Shown in pieces: positions 7,342 through 15,182 of a stretch of DNA of 64,000 nt. The stretch is from the NCBI GenBank assembly GCA_016931965.1, contig JAFGDT010000079.1, positions 124,001-188,000 of the forward strand. Reading direction: 5' to 3'. Position 1 is the stretch's first letter. Each line of letters begins with the position of its first letter. The notes beneath the pieces are model-generated. The model made no database searches. It was not told the DNA's origin and saw only the letters and a list, made by a program, of their open reading frames with translations. The translations under genes were made by a program, and so were the position numbers. This DNA comes from a bacterium (GTDB taxonomy: Bacteria; Zhuqueibacterota; QNDG01; DSAB01).

Positions 7342-7689
7342 TTATTTAGATCCTTTCTTGGCTTCGGTTTCCAGTTCGGTAAGACGTTTCTGGATTTGTT
7401 CCAATTGATCTTCTAAAGACTTTGCCTGATTCCGGAGAAGTTCAGTCTCCTCTTCAGGTGTGTAGGATGGTCCGTATGGGACGGCTCCGTAAGGTGCAAT
7501 CCCGTAGGGTGCCGGGGGAAGATAACCCCAGCGTCGCCATCCAAAACCCCGTCCTCTACCGAAACCTCCACCGAATCTTCCACCGTAGGGATTCATGAAT
7601 CCCGGTACCGGGTAACCGGCACAGTAACCGGCCGCCCTTCCTGTCATTGGACCCATTCCTGCAGGTCCTGTTCCATCTCCTCTTGGCAT
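7342..7689 (-). CDS. DUF5320 Gly-rich protein with C-terminal coiled coil
   Basis: The 115-residue protein begins MPRGDGTGPAGMGPMTGRA, followed by AGYCAGYPVPG, then a Gly/Phe/Arg/Tyr/Pro-rich tract, and a C-terminal heptad-like helix (about 80-112: EETELLRNQAKSLEDQLEQI). The single conserved Cys in the AGYCAGYP box is a plausible ligand. GGAGG precedes the ATG. The N-terminal 27 residues are almost identical to those of the next gene upstream (7734-8003), so the two arose by duplication. No function is known for the family. Confidence 0.88.
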   Translation of the reverse strand: MPRGDGTGPAGMGPMTGRAAGYCAGYPVPGFMNPYGGRFGGGFGRGRGFGWRRWGYLPPAPYGIAPYGAVPYGPSYTPEEETELLRNQAKSLEDQLEQIQKRLTELETEAKKGSK

Positions 7690-7733
7690 AATTTACCTCC
7701 ATTTTTATTGATTGTATATTTGAACATTTGTTG

Positions 7734-8003
7734 TTACCAGCACCATCTTCTTCGACCACCACCACGGCTGCGACCGAATCCAAAAAACCTTCTGCTACCC
7801 CAAAATGGCACGGGATAAGGGGGATAAGCATTCCATCCTGTATAAGGTCCAGCAGACCAAGCCATTGGATAAGGGGTTGTCCAGTATGGCCAGCCGCCGT
7901 ATGGATTCATATACCCCGGCATTGGATAGCCGGCACAGTAGCCGGCCGCCCTTCCTGTCATTGGACCCATTCCCGCGGGTCCTGTTCCGTCTCCTCTTGG
8001 CAT
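7734..8003 (-). CDS. DUF5320 Gly-rich protein, duplicate copy
   Basis: This 89-residue copy has the same MPRGDGTGPAGMGPMTGRA and AGYCAGYPMPGYMNPYGG box as its neighbour, but the rest is Trp/Tyr/Pro-rich (GGWPYWTTPYPMAWSAG) and it lacks the C-terminal coiled coil, ending in GGGRRRWCW. Its ATG and GGAGG ribosome binding site lie inside the 3' end of the NifU-like gene, a 46-nt overlap implying translational coupling. The function is unknown. Confidence 0.85.
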   Translation of the reverse strand: MPRGDGTGPAGMGPMTGRAAGYCAGYPMPGYMNPYGGWPYWTTPYPMAWSAGPYTGWNAYPPYPVPFWGSRRFFGFGRSRGGGRRRWCW

Positions 8004-8449
8004 TGTGAACCTCCTTTTTTTATGGTTACAACTTGAATATCATCCAATGCTTTTTGAAGGGCCTGGATGGCCAAAACTGCGCAATGCATATGAGAAACAG
8101 GCAGACCATCCAGAAAAAATAGAATGTCCTGTGGCGTTATTTTTGATGCCTCATATGGTGTTTTGCCTTTTACCATCTCTGTGACTGCACAACCACATGC
8201 GACGCCGGTGCCGCACCCTTCAGAAAGAAAAGTTGCGTTTGAAATTATCCCTTTCTTGAGTTTTATCCAAATCATCAATTCATCACCACAATTACCTTTG
8301 ACATGTCCCTTACCGTCGGGACTCGTCATTTCTCCAATATTGACAGGTTCATAGGCATAGGTCAGCACTTTGTCAGAATAGGGCTCTGAACTCTCGCCCA
8401 TCAGATAATTTTGAACGTTTTGAAATATTTTTTCAATTTCATTTTTCAT
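7958..8449 (-). CDS. NifU-like iron-sulfur cluster scaffold protein
   Basis: The core (residues about 35-140) is a NifU/IscU-type domain: GHVKGNCGDELMIWIKLKKG, NATFLSEGCGTGVACGCAVTEMVKGK, and HMHCAVLAIQALQKAL. The three scaffold cysteines are visible as GNCGD, EGCGT and MHCA. The fold assembles [2Fe-2S] or [4Fe-4S] clusters for transfer. The last 15 residues are read out of phase from the start of the DUF5320 gene and may be a non-conserved tail. No Shine-Dalgarno is obvious at the ATG at 8449. Co-location with two Mrp-like ATPases suggests scaffold and carriers in one pathway. Confidence 0.88.
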   Translation of the reverse strand: MKNEIEKIFQNVQNYLMGESSEPYSDKVLTYAYEPVNIGEMTSPDGKGHVKGNCGDELMIWIKLKKGIISNATFLSEGCGTGVACGCAVTEMVKGKTPYEASKITPQDILFFLDGLPVSHMHCAVLAIQALQKALDDIQVVTIKKGGSQCQEETEQDPREWVQ

Positions 8450-8481
8450 TGACTATCCATTTGAGTCAATGGTTGAATCAT

Positions 8482-8835
8482 TTACCAACCGTGTCTTCGT
8501 CCTCTCCCGTGATGTCGAAATCCCTGTCCAGGCATGAAGTCGGGGTGCAGGGTCACTTCGCCCCCTTCGATTTGTATCGCTTTTCCGTGAACCAAAGCAT
8601 CGGCCACCTTGCGTCTGGCCTCTTCCACAATGCGTCCGAAAGTCGCTCTTGATACATTCATTTGATCGGCTGCCTCTTCCTGACTAAGACCTTCTAAATC
8701 GGCAAGTTTCAAGGCTTCCAGTTCATCCACTTCAAGACGGACTTGACTGAGAAAACGAAGCGGGACACCCTGGGGTTTGAAATAGGAAACGCCAGGATGA
8801 CCACTGATCCATCGAAGTTTTTTAGGGCGCGGCAT
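8482..8835 (-). CDS. DUF134-family DNA-binding protein (probable regulator of the locus)
   Basis: MPRPKKLRWISGHPGVSYFKPQGVPL opens the family; VRLEVDELEALKLADLEGLSQEEAADQMNVSRATFGRIVEEAR is a sigma-70 region 4-like helix-turn-helix (residues about 35-75). The tail is Gly/Arg/His-rich with several His (GFRHHGRGRRHGW), which may bind metal. DUF134 genes are regularly found next to NifX/Mrp clusters. As the only DNA-binding protein in the operon it is the best candidate to bind the palindrome at 10624-10651 (inference). AGGAG precedes the ATG. Confidence 0.9.
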   Translation of the reverse strand: MPRPKKLRWISGHPGVSYFKPQGVPLRFLSQVRLEVDELEALKLADLEGLSQEEAADQMNVSRATFGRIVEEARRKVADALVHGKAIQIEGGEVTLHPDFMPGQGFRHHGRGRRHGW

Positions 8836-8842
8836 ATGTCTC

Positions 8843-9712
8843 CTATTGATTTGAATACAATCTGTTGTGAATTTGATGACTGATCGATTGAATTTCTTGG
8901 GTTACGGGTCCGTTGTCGACCTCCACCACAGGATTCCCTTCTACCATGGCTTTTGTAACGATTCTATCGTAGGGAATTCGACCCAGAACTTCAATGTTGC
9001 AATTTTTACATACGGATTCAATCTGTTGACTCATTTCCCGATTTAAATCCGCTTTGTTGATAATAACAGAACTCGAGATTTGAAAATGACTTGTCAGACC
9101 CAGTACCCGTTCCATATCATGAATCCCCGAAACAGTCGGTTCCGTAACGATCACGACCAGAGAAGCCCCGGTTATGGAACTGATGACCGGACAGCCGATA
9201 CCCGGAGAGCCATCGATCAAAATGAGATCCAGCCCCTTTTTTTCAGCCAGTTGTTTTGCTTCTTTTCTGATCAGGGTGACCAATTTGCCTGAATTTGCCT
9301 CGGCAATGCCCAGTCTGGCGTGTACCATCGGTCCGAATCGTGTTTCAGAGAGATACCATTCTCCGCAGTGACGATCCTCGAGTCGGATGGCTCCAGTCGG
9401 ACAAAAAAATGCACAGGTGCCGCACCCTTCACAGTCGATTTTACTGACACTGAAATCATTCCGGATGGCATTAAATTCACAGACTTCGATACACTTTTTG
9501 CATTCATTACAGAGATTCATATCGATATTTGGGAGTTTGCCGCTATAAAAGGGGTTCGTTTGTTTGGTCAATGGCTGCATGAGAAGATGCAAATCTGCCG
9601 CATCCACGTCACAATCTGCAATGATCGTATTCTTCCAAAGCGCTGCCAACGACGCTGTGATGGTGGTTTTTCCGGTTCCTCCTTTTCCGCTGATGATGAC
9701 GATCTCTTTCAT
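8843..9712 (-). CDS. MinD-superfamily ATPase with inserted ferredoxin domain
   Basis: Residues 1-20 hold the deviant Walker A GKGGTGKTT; TIIADCDVDAADLHLL follows. An inserted dicluster ferredoxin (about 65-115) has CNECKKCIEVCEFNAI and CEGCGTCAFFCPTGAI. The switch LILIDGSPGIGCPVISSITGA and VVIVTEPTVSGIHDMERVL complete the P-loop fold. The same architecture occurs as the paired ATPases of Orange Protein loci of sulfate reducers. Its ATG overlaps the stop of the upstream paralogue by 4 nt (ATGA), so the pair is coupled and probably forms a heterodimer. Confidence 0.92.
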   Translation of the reverse strand: MKEIVIISGKGGTGKTTITASLAALWKNTIIADCDVDAADLHLLMQPLTKQTNPFYSGKLPNIDMNLCNECKKCIEVCEFNAIRNDFSVSKIDCEGCGTCAFFCPTGAIRLEDRHCGEWYLSETRFGPMVHARLGIAEANSGKLVTLIRKEAKQLAEKKGLDLILIDGSPGIGCPVISSITGASLVVIVTEPTVSGIHDMERVLGLTSHFQISSSVIINKADLNREMSQQIESVCKNCNIEVLGRIPYDRIVTKAMVEGNPVVEVDNGPVTQEIQSISHQIHNRLYSNQ

Positions 9713-10593
9713 GCAATCACCTTGGCGCTTGACGCTATTGTTTGATGGATTTTATTCATCAAATTCTGGAATTTGTTTTTATATTCAGGCTTTAAATCGA
9801 TCATCAATTTTCCTATGGCATACCCTTCTGCGATTTCACGCTCATCGGGGATCTCTAAGAGAATGGGGATATTTTCCTTATGACAGTAATGCCAGACCTG
9901 CCGGTCTCCGGTCGTTGAACGGTTAACGATAATGCCGAATGGTATTTCCAGTATCCTGACCATACCGACGGCCAGTTTCAAATCGTGCAATCCGAATGGT
10001 GTCGGTTCTGTCACCAGAACAACAAAATCAACATTCTTAATCGCTTCGATCACGGGGCACGATGTGCCGGGCGGTGCATCGATGATGGATAAATCCGACA
10101 CCTTTTTTGACAAGCCAGCTTTTTTGACTGCTTGAATCAAAGGTGGTGCCATCGCCTCGCCAATCTTCAGTGTGCCATAAATGCAGCGTACGGATTCAGA
10201 AAATCCCATCGATACAGTGCCGATTGCTTTCTTGTCGTCTTCAATGGCTTCCACCGGACAGATGCGTTTGCAACCCAGACAGCTGTGGCAGAGTTCGGGG
10301 AAAACGAGCACTTTGTCTTTTATGGTAACAATTGCTCCAAACTGACAGAGCTCCGAACATTTTCCGCAGTGTGTGCATCTGTCCAAGTCAACGCGGGGGA
10401 TAAAGATATCGACCGGTTCTTCTTCTCTGATTTCCGGATTGAGAAACAGATGCGCATTGGGCTCTTCCACATCGCAATCCATCAGTGTGACTGTTTGGCC
10501 TGTGACAGTTTTGGCCAGATTTGTGGCCACTGTGGTTTTCCCTGTTCCCCCTTTCCCGCTTGCGATGGCGATTATGATCTTTTTAAATTCCAT
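9709..10593 (-). CDS. MinD-superfamily ATPase with inserted ferredoxin domain, promoter-proximal copy
   Basis: The first gene of the operon, 294 residues. Walker A GKGGTGKTTVATNLA lies near residue 15, MDCDVEEPNAHLFL near 38, and two cluster motifs, CTHCGKCSELCQFGAI and CHSCLGCKRICPVEAI, at about 72-118. LSIIDAPPGTSCPVIEAI and VVLVTEPTPFGLHDL follow. It differs from its downstream paralogue in lacking the shorter insert spacing, as usual for the two subunits in ORP-type loci. The palindromic operator and a near-consensus promoter lie 30-85 nt upstream. Confidence 0.92.
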   Translation of the reverse strand: MEFKKIIIAIASGKGGTGKTTVATNLAKTVTGQTVTLMDCDVEEPNAHLFLNPEIREEEPVDIFIPRVDLDRCTHCGKCSELCQFGAIVTIKDKVLVFPELCHSCLGCKRICPVEAIEDDKKAIGTVSMGFSESVRCIYGTLKIGEAMAPPLIQAVKKAGLSKKVSDLSIIDAPPGTSCPVIEAIKNVDFVVLVTEPTPFGLHDLKLAVGMVRILEIPFGIIVNRSTTGDRQVWHYCHKENIPILLEIPDEREIAEGYAIGKLMIDLKPEYKNKFQNLMNKIHQTIASSAKVIA

Positions 10594-10623
10594 TCAGATT
10601 TTTGAATCCTCTATTCTCGGGGT

Positions 10624-10651
10624 TTAGTTATGAGCATATGCTCATAACTAA
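10624..10651. promoter_or_regulatory. Perfect 28-bp palindrome (operator) at the metallocluster operon promoter
   Basis: The two 14-nt arms, TTAGTTATGAGCAT and ATGCTCATAACTAA, are exact reverse complements with no spacer. It covers the expected transcription start and touches the -10 box of the minus-strand promoter, the classic place for a repressor site or a start-site regulator. DUF134 protein is the obvious candidate ligand. Confidence 0.85.
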
Positions 10652-10678
10652 TGTAATAAAAAAAGTGTCGCTTGTCAA
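10650..10678 (-). promoter_or_regulatory. Sigma-70-type promoter of the metallocluster operon
   Basis: On the minus strand a consensus -35 TTGACA (10673-10678) is followed after exactly 17 nt by TACATT (10650-10655). Transcription should start near 10643, inside the palindrome, leaving a leader of about 50 nt before the ATG at 10593. Confidence 0.75.
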
Positions 10679-10695
10679 GAGAAATATCGTAATAA

Positions 10696-10727
10696 GCTGA
10701 TCAGTTTTCATCAATTGAATGATCAGC
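10696..10727 (-). terminator. Inverted repeat after the tsaD-VWA operon, possible terminator
   Basis: GCTGATCA (10696-10703) and TGATCAGC (10720-10727) pair across a 16-nt loop, 15 nt past the stop of the VWA gene in its reading direction. The following run is only weakly T-rich (TTATT), so termination is plausible but not certain. Confidence 0.35.
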
Positions 10728-10741
10728 AGAGTATTCATTTG

Positions 10742-12922
10742 TTATAGCATTCCCTTTCTTTTTCGAATCAGCCACTCTGAAGAAAGCAGGAGGATCATTA
10801 AAATGAGTGTTATGGGTAAGTTATACAGTTCGATCTCTTTTGTTGAGTGTACAATTTGAGGTGTCAATTGTATTGATTGAATAAATGAAGCCAGACTGTC
10901 CGGAGGGCCTGATTTTCCCCCCGTGACCCTTGATAAATTTTCCATCAGATTGGGATTGGCCGTTGTGATTTCGAATTCAGGATTGTAAGATGAGATAGAG
11001 AATTCCAGTTGATCCCTGCCCAAAATTTGTCCTTCAAGCAATGCTTCTCCAGCAATCGTATAGACACCGCTCTCGAACACCCGAAATGTTTCTCTATACC
11101 GGCCTCCGCCGATGTCATTGAGTTGAAATCTTTGCTGGTTTGAAGGAGCCTGCACATGGATTTCCACAATGGCCCTTTCGACTGGATAAAATGTCTCGTC
11201 ATAAATTTGGGCAGATAAGGTGATTTCTTCTCCGGCATGGAATATTTGCTTGTTTGTCGAAAGCTGTATACGTTTCTCATCCTCTTCCGTAACCAGCCAG
11301 CGCATCGCATTGCTGATAAATCCTGCCAATCCTTCATTCGATCCACCCATATTCCACATGATCAGATCCCACCTGTAAAAACTGTATCCCAGAAAGAGGA
11401 GTGATTTTTTCTCTCCGATGCTTTGTGCAAAGAGCATGGGGATTTCTTCATTCGAGGAGGAACCTATCGCACTTTCAGGAATACCAGTCATTAAAAGCTC
11501 GGAACCGCCTTTACCCACAAAATTTGACCAGCATGAATAAATGGGGGGCAGCTGTGTCCAAACTTGCAGATTGTCGTTCTGGTTGTCTTTAATTCTTAAA
11601 ACGGGATGGATTCTGCCTCTCATTGTGGGCTGTGGAAGAACACGCCTTTCGGTCACTTTTTGTGGAAGATAAATGGGAATGATTGATTCAAGCTCATTCC
11701 ATTTCTGGAAATCCACATTTTTGCCTGCCATCAGCAAAAAGGGCTTTTGGCTCTGTTGCAAAATGTCTTTCATGTTTATCCATGCGGAAACAGGGGTTGA
11801 TAAGTGGGGAAAATCCAGAAGAATAATTACATCGGTTGATTGAATTTCATTTTCAGGGGGAAATGATCCTTCGTAAAAATTGGCTTCTGATTTCCAGGTT
11901 CGGAATATAGGCAAGAGATCTGTATCATTCAGAAGAATACGTTTCAAGAAAGCCAGATCAGGACTGGGAGATCCCGCCAAAACAAGCACATTCAATTTAT
12001 TTTTAATAACCCGCACATAGAATTCTCTATGGTTGTTTTCGTCAGTGAATTCGTTTTCCAGTCTGGTAATATCGACAGCATACTTTTGAAATCCTGGATT
12101 TTGAGGAGTGAAATAAAGGAACTGTGAAATTTCGAAACCATCAGAGGGAACAATCAGTGATCGTTCGTCGATGATGTTTTCCTCCTTTCGAAGGCGTACG
12201 GTGATAGGTTCCCCGGCAAATCCGGGTCCCTTTATAAACACTTCAACCGGGATCCGGTTGCCCACATAAGTGACTTCATTGGATCTAACCTGCGTAATCT
12301 GCAGATCCTTTCTCTCCTGCTGGGTCCCCATTGTAATTGTATAGACGGGAAATTTTAATTCTTCACCTACACTGACAGGATTTTCTCCCGCATTGTGTCT
12401 GCCGTCACTCAAGAGAAAAAGAGCGGTCAAGCCTGTAGCATCCGTCAGATCATTGATCATTTTTAATGGCTGGGCCATATCTGTTGCAGAGCCATTGAAG
12501 GCTATCGAATCGGGAATCGATTCGAGTGTGATCACGTTGTCTGAAAAACAGTAGATCCGTAATGAGGCACTATCTTCAAGTTTTTTCAATGCAGGTGATC
12601 GGATCAGTTTTTGTAAATCTTGTCCCCGCGTTATTTTATCTTCAACAATGTTCATTGATTGAGATGTGTCTATCAGCACTCCAACAGTGGGTTTTTTGAC
12701 ATACTGTGTTGTCCATATGAGAACCGTCCCAAAAATAGCGGATAAACCCAAAAGGAGTGAACCGATTCGAAGAATGATGAGGATCAGACGGTATAAGCCA
12801 GAAACTGGCGGTATGGTGTAACGGTATATCCAGTAAGTGAACAGGAACATCGAGAGGACAGCCATGACAAAGAAGATGGGAGACCAGGTCAACGATAAGT
12901 CTATGTTGATAGGCTGAGTCAT
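10742..12922 (-). CDS. VWA-like membrane protein of unknown function
   Basis: A 726-residue membrane protein. Two N-terminal membrane segments (about 14-34 and 42-70) are followed by a VWA-like domain beginning GVLIDTSQSMN (residue 81), which keeps the DxSxS MIDAS pattern. TALFLLSDGRHNAGENPV is also VWA-like. A central region (about 310-470) resembles the glutamine-amidotransferase-like fold seen in similar proteins (LNVLVLAGSPSPDLAFLKRIL). A beta-rich domain and one C-terminal membrane segment (about 702-719) ending RKRKG complete it. Such proteins resemble the Bat/VWA-DUF families of Bacteroidetes and relatives; the job is unknown. It follows tsaD directly. Confidence 0.75.
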   Translation of the reverse strand: MTQPINIDLSLTWSPIFFVMAVLSMFLFTYWIYRYTIPPVSGLYRLILIILRIGSLLLGLSAIFGTVLIWTTQYVKKPTVGVLIDTSQSMNIVEDKITRGQDLQKLIRSPALKKLEDSASLRIYCFSDNVITLESIPDSIAFNGSATDMAQPLKMINDLTDATGLTALFLLSDGRHNAGENPVSVGEELKFPVYTITMGTQQERKDLQITQVRSNEVTYVGNRIPVEVFIKGPGFAGEPITVRLRKEENIIDERSLIVPSDGFEISQFLYFTPQNPGFQKYAVDITRLENEFTDENNHREFYVRVIKNKLNVLVLAGSPSPDLAFLKRILLNDTDLLPIFRTWKSEANFYEGSFPPENEIQSTDVIILLDFPHLSTPVSAWINMKDILQQSQKPFLLMAGKNVDFQKWNELESIIPIYLPQKVTERRVLPQPTMRGRIHPVLRIKDNQNDNLQVWTQLPPIYSCWSNFVGKGGSELLMTGIPESAIGSSSNEEIPMLFAQSIGEKKSLLFLGYSFYRWDLIMWNMGGSNEGLAGFISNAMRWLVTEEDEKRIQLSTNKQIFHAGEEITLSAQIYDETFYPVERAIVEIHVQAPSNQQRFQLNDIGGGRYRETFRVFESGVYTIAGEALLEGQILGRDQLEFSISSYNPEFEITTANPNLMENLSRVTGGKSGPPDSLASFIQSIQLTPQIVHSTKEIELYNLPITLILMILLLSSEWLIRKRKGML

Positions 12923-12923
12923 A

Positions 12924-13919
12924 TTATAGATTGAGTGATGGTGCAGGGGATAATGTCAAAGAGGATGTAATTCTTCGTTGGAGATAATCGTGTCCTACGC
13001 AGGCAATCATACCCGCGTTGTCTGTGCAATGCACGGGCAGCGGCCAGGCAATGGTCATATTCTCTTCTTTTGCATACAGGATAAGCTGTTTTTGAAGCGA
13101 TTTGTTTACAGCAACGCCTCCAGCCAGACAGATCTTTTGCATCCCACATTTTTTAGCTGCGAGAATGCTTTTTTGGGTTAATATGTCGATTACGGCATCC
13201 TGAAAACAGAGAGCGATATCAGAAAGATGTTCCTTTGTTTTCTTTGGTCCGATCATGATGGTGTGATTCAATACGGCGGTTTTCAAACCGCTGAAACTGA
13301 AATCAAGACTTCCCTCTTCTAAAAAAGCCCTCGGGAAACGCACATAATTTGGATTTCCCTTTTTGGCTAATTTCTCAATGGCCGGTCCACCAGGGAATCC
13401 AATGCCAAGAAGTTTACCGATCTTATCGTAAGCTTCTCCTGCTGCGTCATCACGTGTGCGTCCCAACACTTTGTATTTGCGCCAGTCTTTTACAAGGACA
13501 AGTTGTGTATGACCTCCCGATGCGATGAGGACAATAAATGGAGGATCGATTTCAGGGTGATCTAAACGGTTAGCCCAGACATGACCTTCCAGATGGTTTA
13601 TACCTATAAACGGAATCCGAAGAGACAGTGCCAATCCTTTTGCGACACTCAGGCCGACTAGCAGTGAACCCGCCAGGCCCGGTCCATAGGTTACGGCTAT
13701 GCCCTGAAGGTTCTGTAATTGTAGATCGGTTTGGTTTAATGTTTCTTTTATCACAGACATGATCAATTGAATGTGTGAACGCGAGGCCAGTTCAGGAACG
13801 ATTCCACCAAAGCGTTGATGAATCAGCTGGGTTGAAATAATGTTTGATCGGAGAGATTGACCATCAAAAATGGCTGCACTGGTATCGTCACAGGAAGTTT
13901 CAATACCCAATACAATCAT
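12924..13919 (-). CDS. tsaD: tRNA N6-adenosine threonylcarbamoyltransferase
   Basis: TsaD transfers the threonylcarbamoyl group to A37 of ANN-decoding tRNAs, working with TsaB, TsaC and TsaE. MIVLGIETSCDDTSAAIF opens the protein. The metal-binding HxExH is seen as HLEGH near residue 109, and ASGGHTQLVLV follows. DDAAGEAYDKIGKLLGIGFPGGPAIEKLA and CLAGGVAVNKSLQ are also diagnostic. Length (331) is normal. Its start overlaps the stop of the ybbR gene by 4 nt. Confidence 0.96.
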   Translation of the reverse strand: MIVLGIETSCDDTSAAIFDGQSLRSNIISTQLIHQRFGGIVPELASRSHIQLIMSVIKETLNQTDLQLQNLQGIAVTYGPGLAGSLLVGLSVAKGLALSLRIPFIGINHLEGHVWANRLDHPEIDPPFIVLIASGGHTQLVLVKDWRKYKVLGRTRDDAAGEAYDKIGKLLGIGFPGGPAIEKLAKKGNPNYVRFPRAFLEEGSLDFSFSGLKTAVLNHTIMIGPKKTKEHLSDIALCFQDAVIDILTQKSILAAKKCGMQKICLAGGVAVNKSLQKQLILYAKEENMTIAWPLPVHCTDNAGMIACVGHDYLQRRITSSLTLSPAPSLNL

Positions 13920-14854
13920 CGTTCAACAATCAATTCAAAGAATGGCGGTTTCACATCAGAAAAACTAATATCTGGAGGGACCTGAACTATGGCAGGAATC
14001 TGCGTTCTTTCATATCGATTTCGACTGAGATAGTTAATTCTTGCGATAATATCCTCTTTATCTACATTGGATAAGACTTTCACTCCTCCTTGAAGCCGAA
14101 GTGAGAGGGTAGAAGGGACAACAATCACATTCACATTCTGCGGAGCATTGGTCACTTGAATCGGGATATCTGAGATGATTCTTTCACCTATGCGCTGGAT
14201 ATCCGCAGTGAAATGAACCTTATTCAATGAATAATGTACGGTTTCAAAAGAAGGAGGAATAAGGTCAATTTTTTCTTGAATTTCTTTGATTACATTTCTG
14301 TATTCTTTTTCCTCCGTATCAATTTGATCAACGGAATTGACGAGTGATTCGGGTCCCCAAATATTGATCGAATCGGGATCAATAATCACAGAACCGACAT
14401 GGATGTAACCGTCTAATGGGATTAATGCTATATTGGGATGTATGGGCACTTTTTTTTCTGCTAATCGGTCCAGTGTTATCCGAACTGAATCGGGTTCGAC
14501 GATATTTAAAGGCACAACATCTGTTGGAATGCCCGTAATCATATTTACCGTTATAGGTATGGTGGCAGTCTGTTTGGTTTCATCTAAATCAATTTCAATG
14601 TATTTATTTCTAAAGCCGAGATTGATAAGTTCCTTGCCTGATCCACCAAAATTGACTTGAACATTTGATGGAACTGGATCTTTGAGAATCATTTCAGCCG
14701 GTTGATTAATAAGATTAAGAGATACATTGAGTGTATGTTCATAATATTTATCGGTTGCTATAAAAAACCAGAGAATCAGTGCGCAAATGAGAGAAAGACA
14801 TTTTATTTTGAAATGATTAAACCATTTATGACGATATATCAATGTGCTTTTCAT
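13916..14854 (-). CDS. YbbR-like (CdaR-type) membrane-anchored protein
   Basis: One N-terminal membrane segment (about residues 18-34, LSLICALILWFFIATD) anchors a chain of YbbR beta-domains. Repeats are visible as TLNVSLNLINQPAEMIL, TIPITVNMITGIPTD.. and IPIQVTNAPQNVNVIVVPSTLSLRLQGG, each with the PxxVxVxxxG pattern. In Firmicutes CdaR controls the diadenylate cyclase CdaA; no cdaA is visible here, the neighbour being tsaD. The protein is probably periplasmic and may serve another partner. Confidence 0.82.
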   Translation of the reverse strand: MKSTLIYRHKWFNHFKIKCLSLICALILWFFIATDKYYEHTLNVSLNLINQPAEMILKDPVPSNVQVNFGGSGKELINLGFRNKYIEIDLDETKQTATIPITVNMITGIPTDVVPLNIVEPDSVRITLDRLAEKKVPIHPNIALIPLDGYIHVGSVIIDPDSINIWGPESLVNSVDQIDTEEKEYRNVIKEIQEKIDLIPPSFETVHYSLNKVHFTADIQRIGERIISDIPIQVTNAPQNVNVIVVPSTLSLRLQGGVKVLSNVDKEDIIARINYLSRNRYERTQIPAIVQVPPDISFSDVKPPFFELIVER

Positions 14855-14929
14855 TTTAAATCCAAAACATGGAGAGGTAGATCTGTAATCCCTATCGGTC
14901 TGTTTCTATTCCCAAGTCATTCAAATAGT

Positions 14930-15121
14930 CTATTTTTGAGATTGTCCAATTGATCGGCCAAAACTGATTTCTCCGTTATCGATTCGGATGTTGAAACCAC
15001 ATTCAGGATTTGTACAAACCCATGCTTTGTATCGGATAGCAGCCCCTTCTCGGCCGTAATCTGAAAGAGGAACCAGAACACCCGTGTTGCATTTATGACA
15101 ATTTGGGTAACGCTCTTCCAT
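14930..15121 (-). CDS. Small zinc-ribbon protein
   Basis: A 63-residue protein with CHKC near residue 8 and CTNPEC near residue 36, a CxxC-x(n)-CxxxC metal site. It is intact, with an AGGGAGG site before the ATG, and lies between rplI and ybbR on the same strand. I do not recognise a family; it may be a small accessory nucleic-acid-binding protein. Length and Cys spacing argue for a real gene. Confidence 0.65.
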   Translation of the reverse strand: MEERYPNCHKCNTGVLVPLSDYGREGAAIRYKAWVCTNPECGFNIRIDNGEISFGRSIGQSQK

Positions 15122-15182
15122 TTGTGTCCTCCCTTTTTACCCCTCACCCCACAAAGGGATATACTTGTTTTTCATAATCCCA

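Noticed and set aside
7958-8003. Possible frameshift between the NifU-like gene and DUF5320
   Set aside because: Each gene has its own complete domain and the DUF5320 gene has a strong own ribosome binding site, so a simple overlap explains it.
5333-8003. Nitrogen fixation locus
   Set aside because: NifX-like and NifU-like genes are present, but no nifH, nifD, nifK or nifB is seen; the set fits ORP-type metallocluster loci better.
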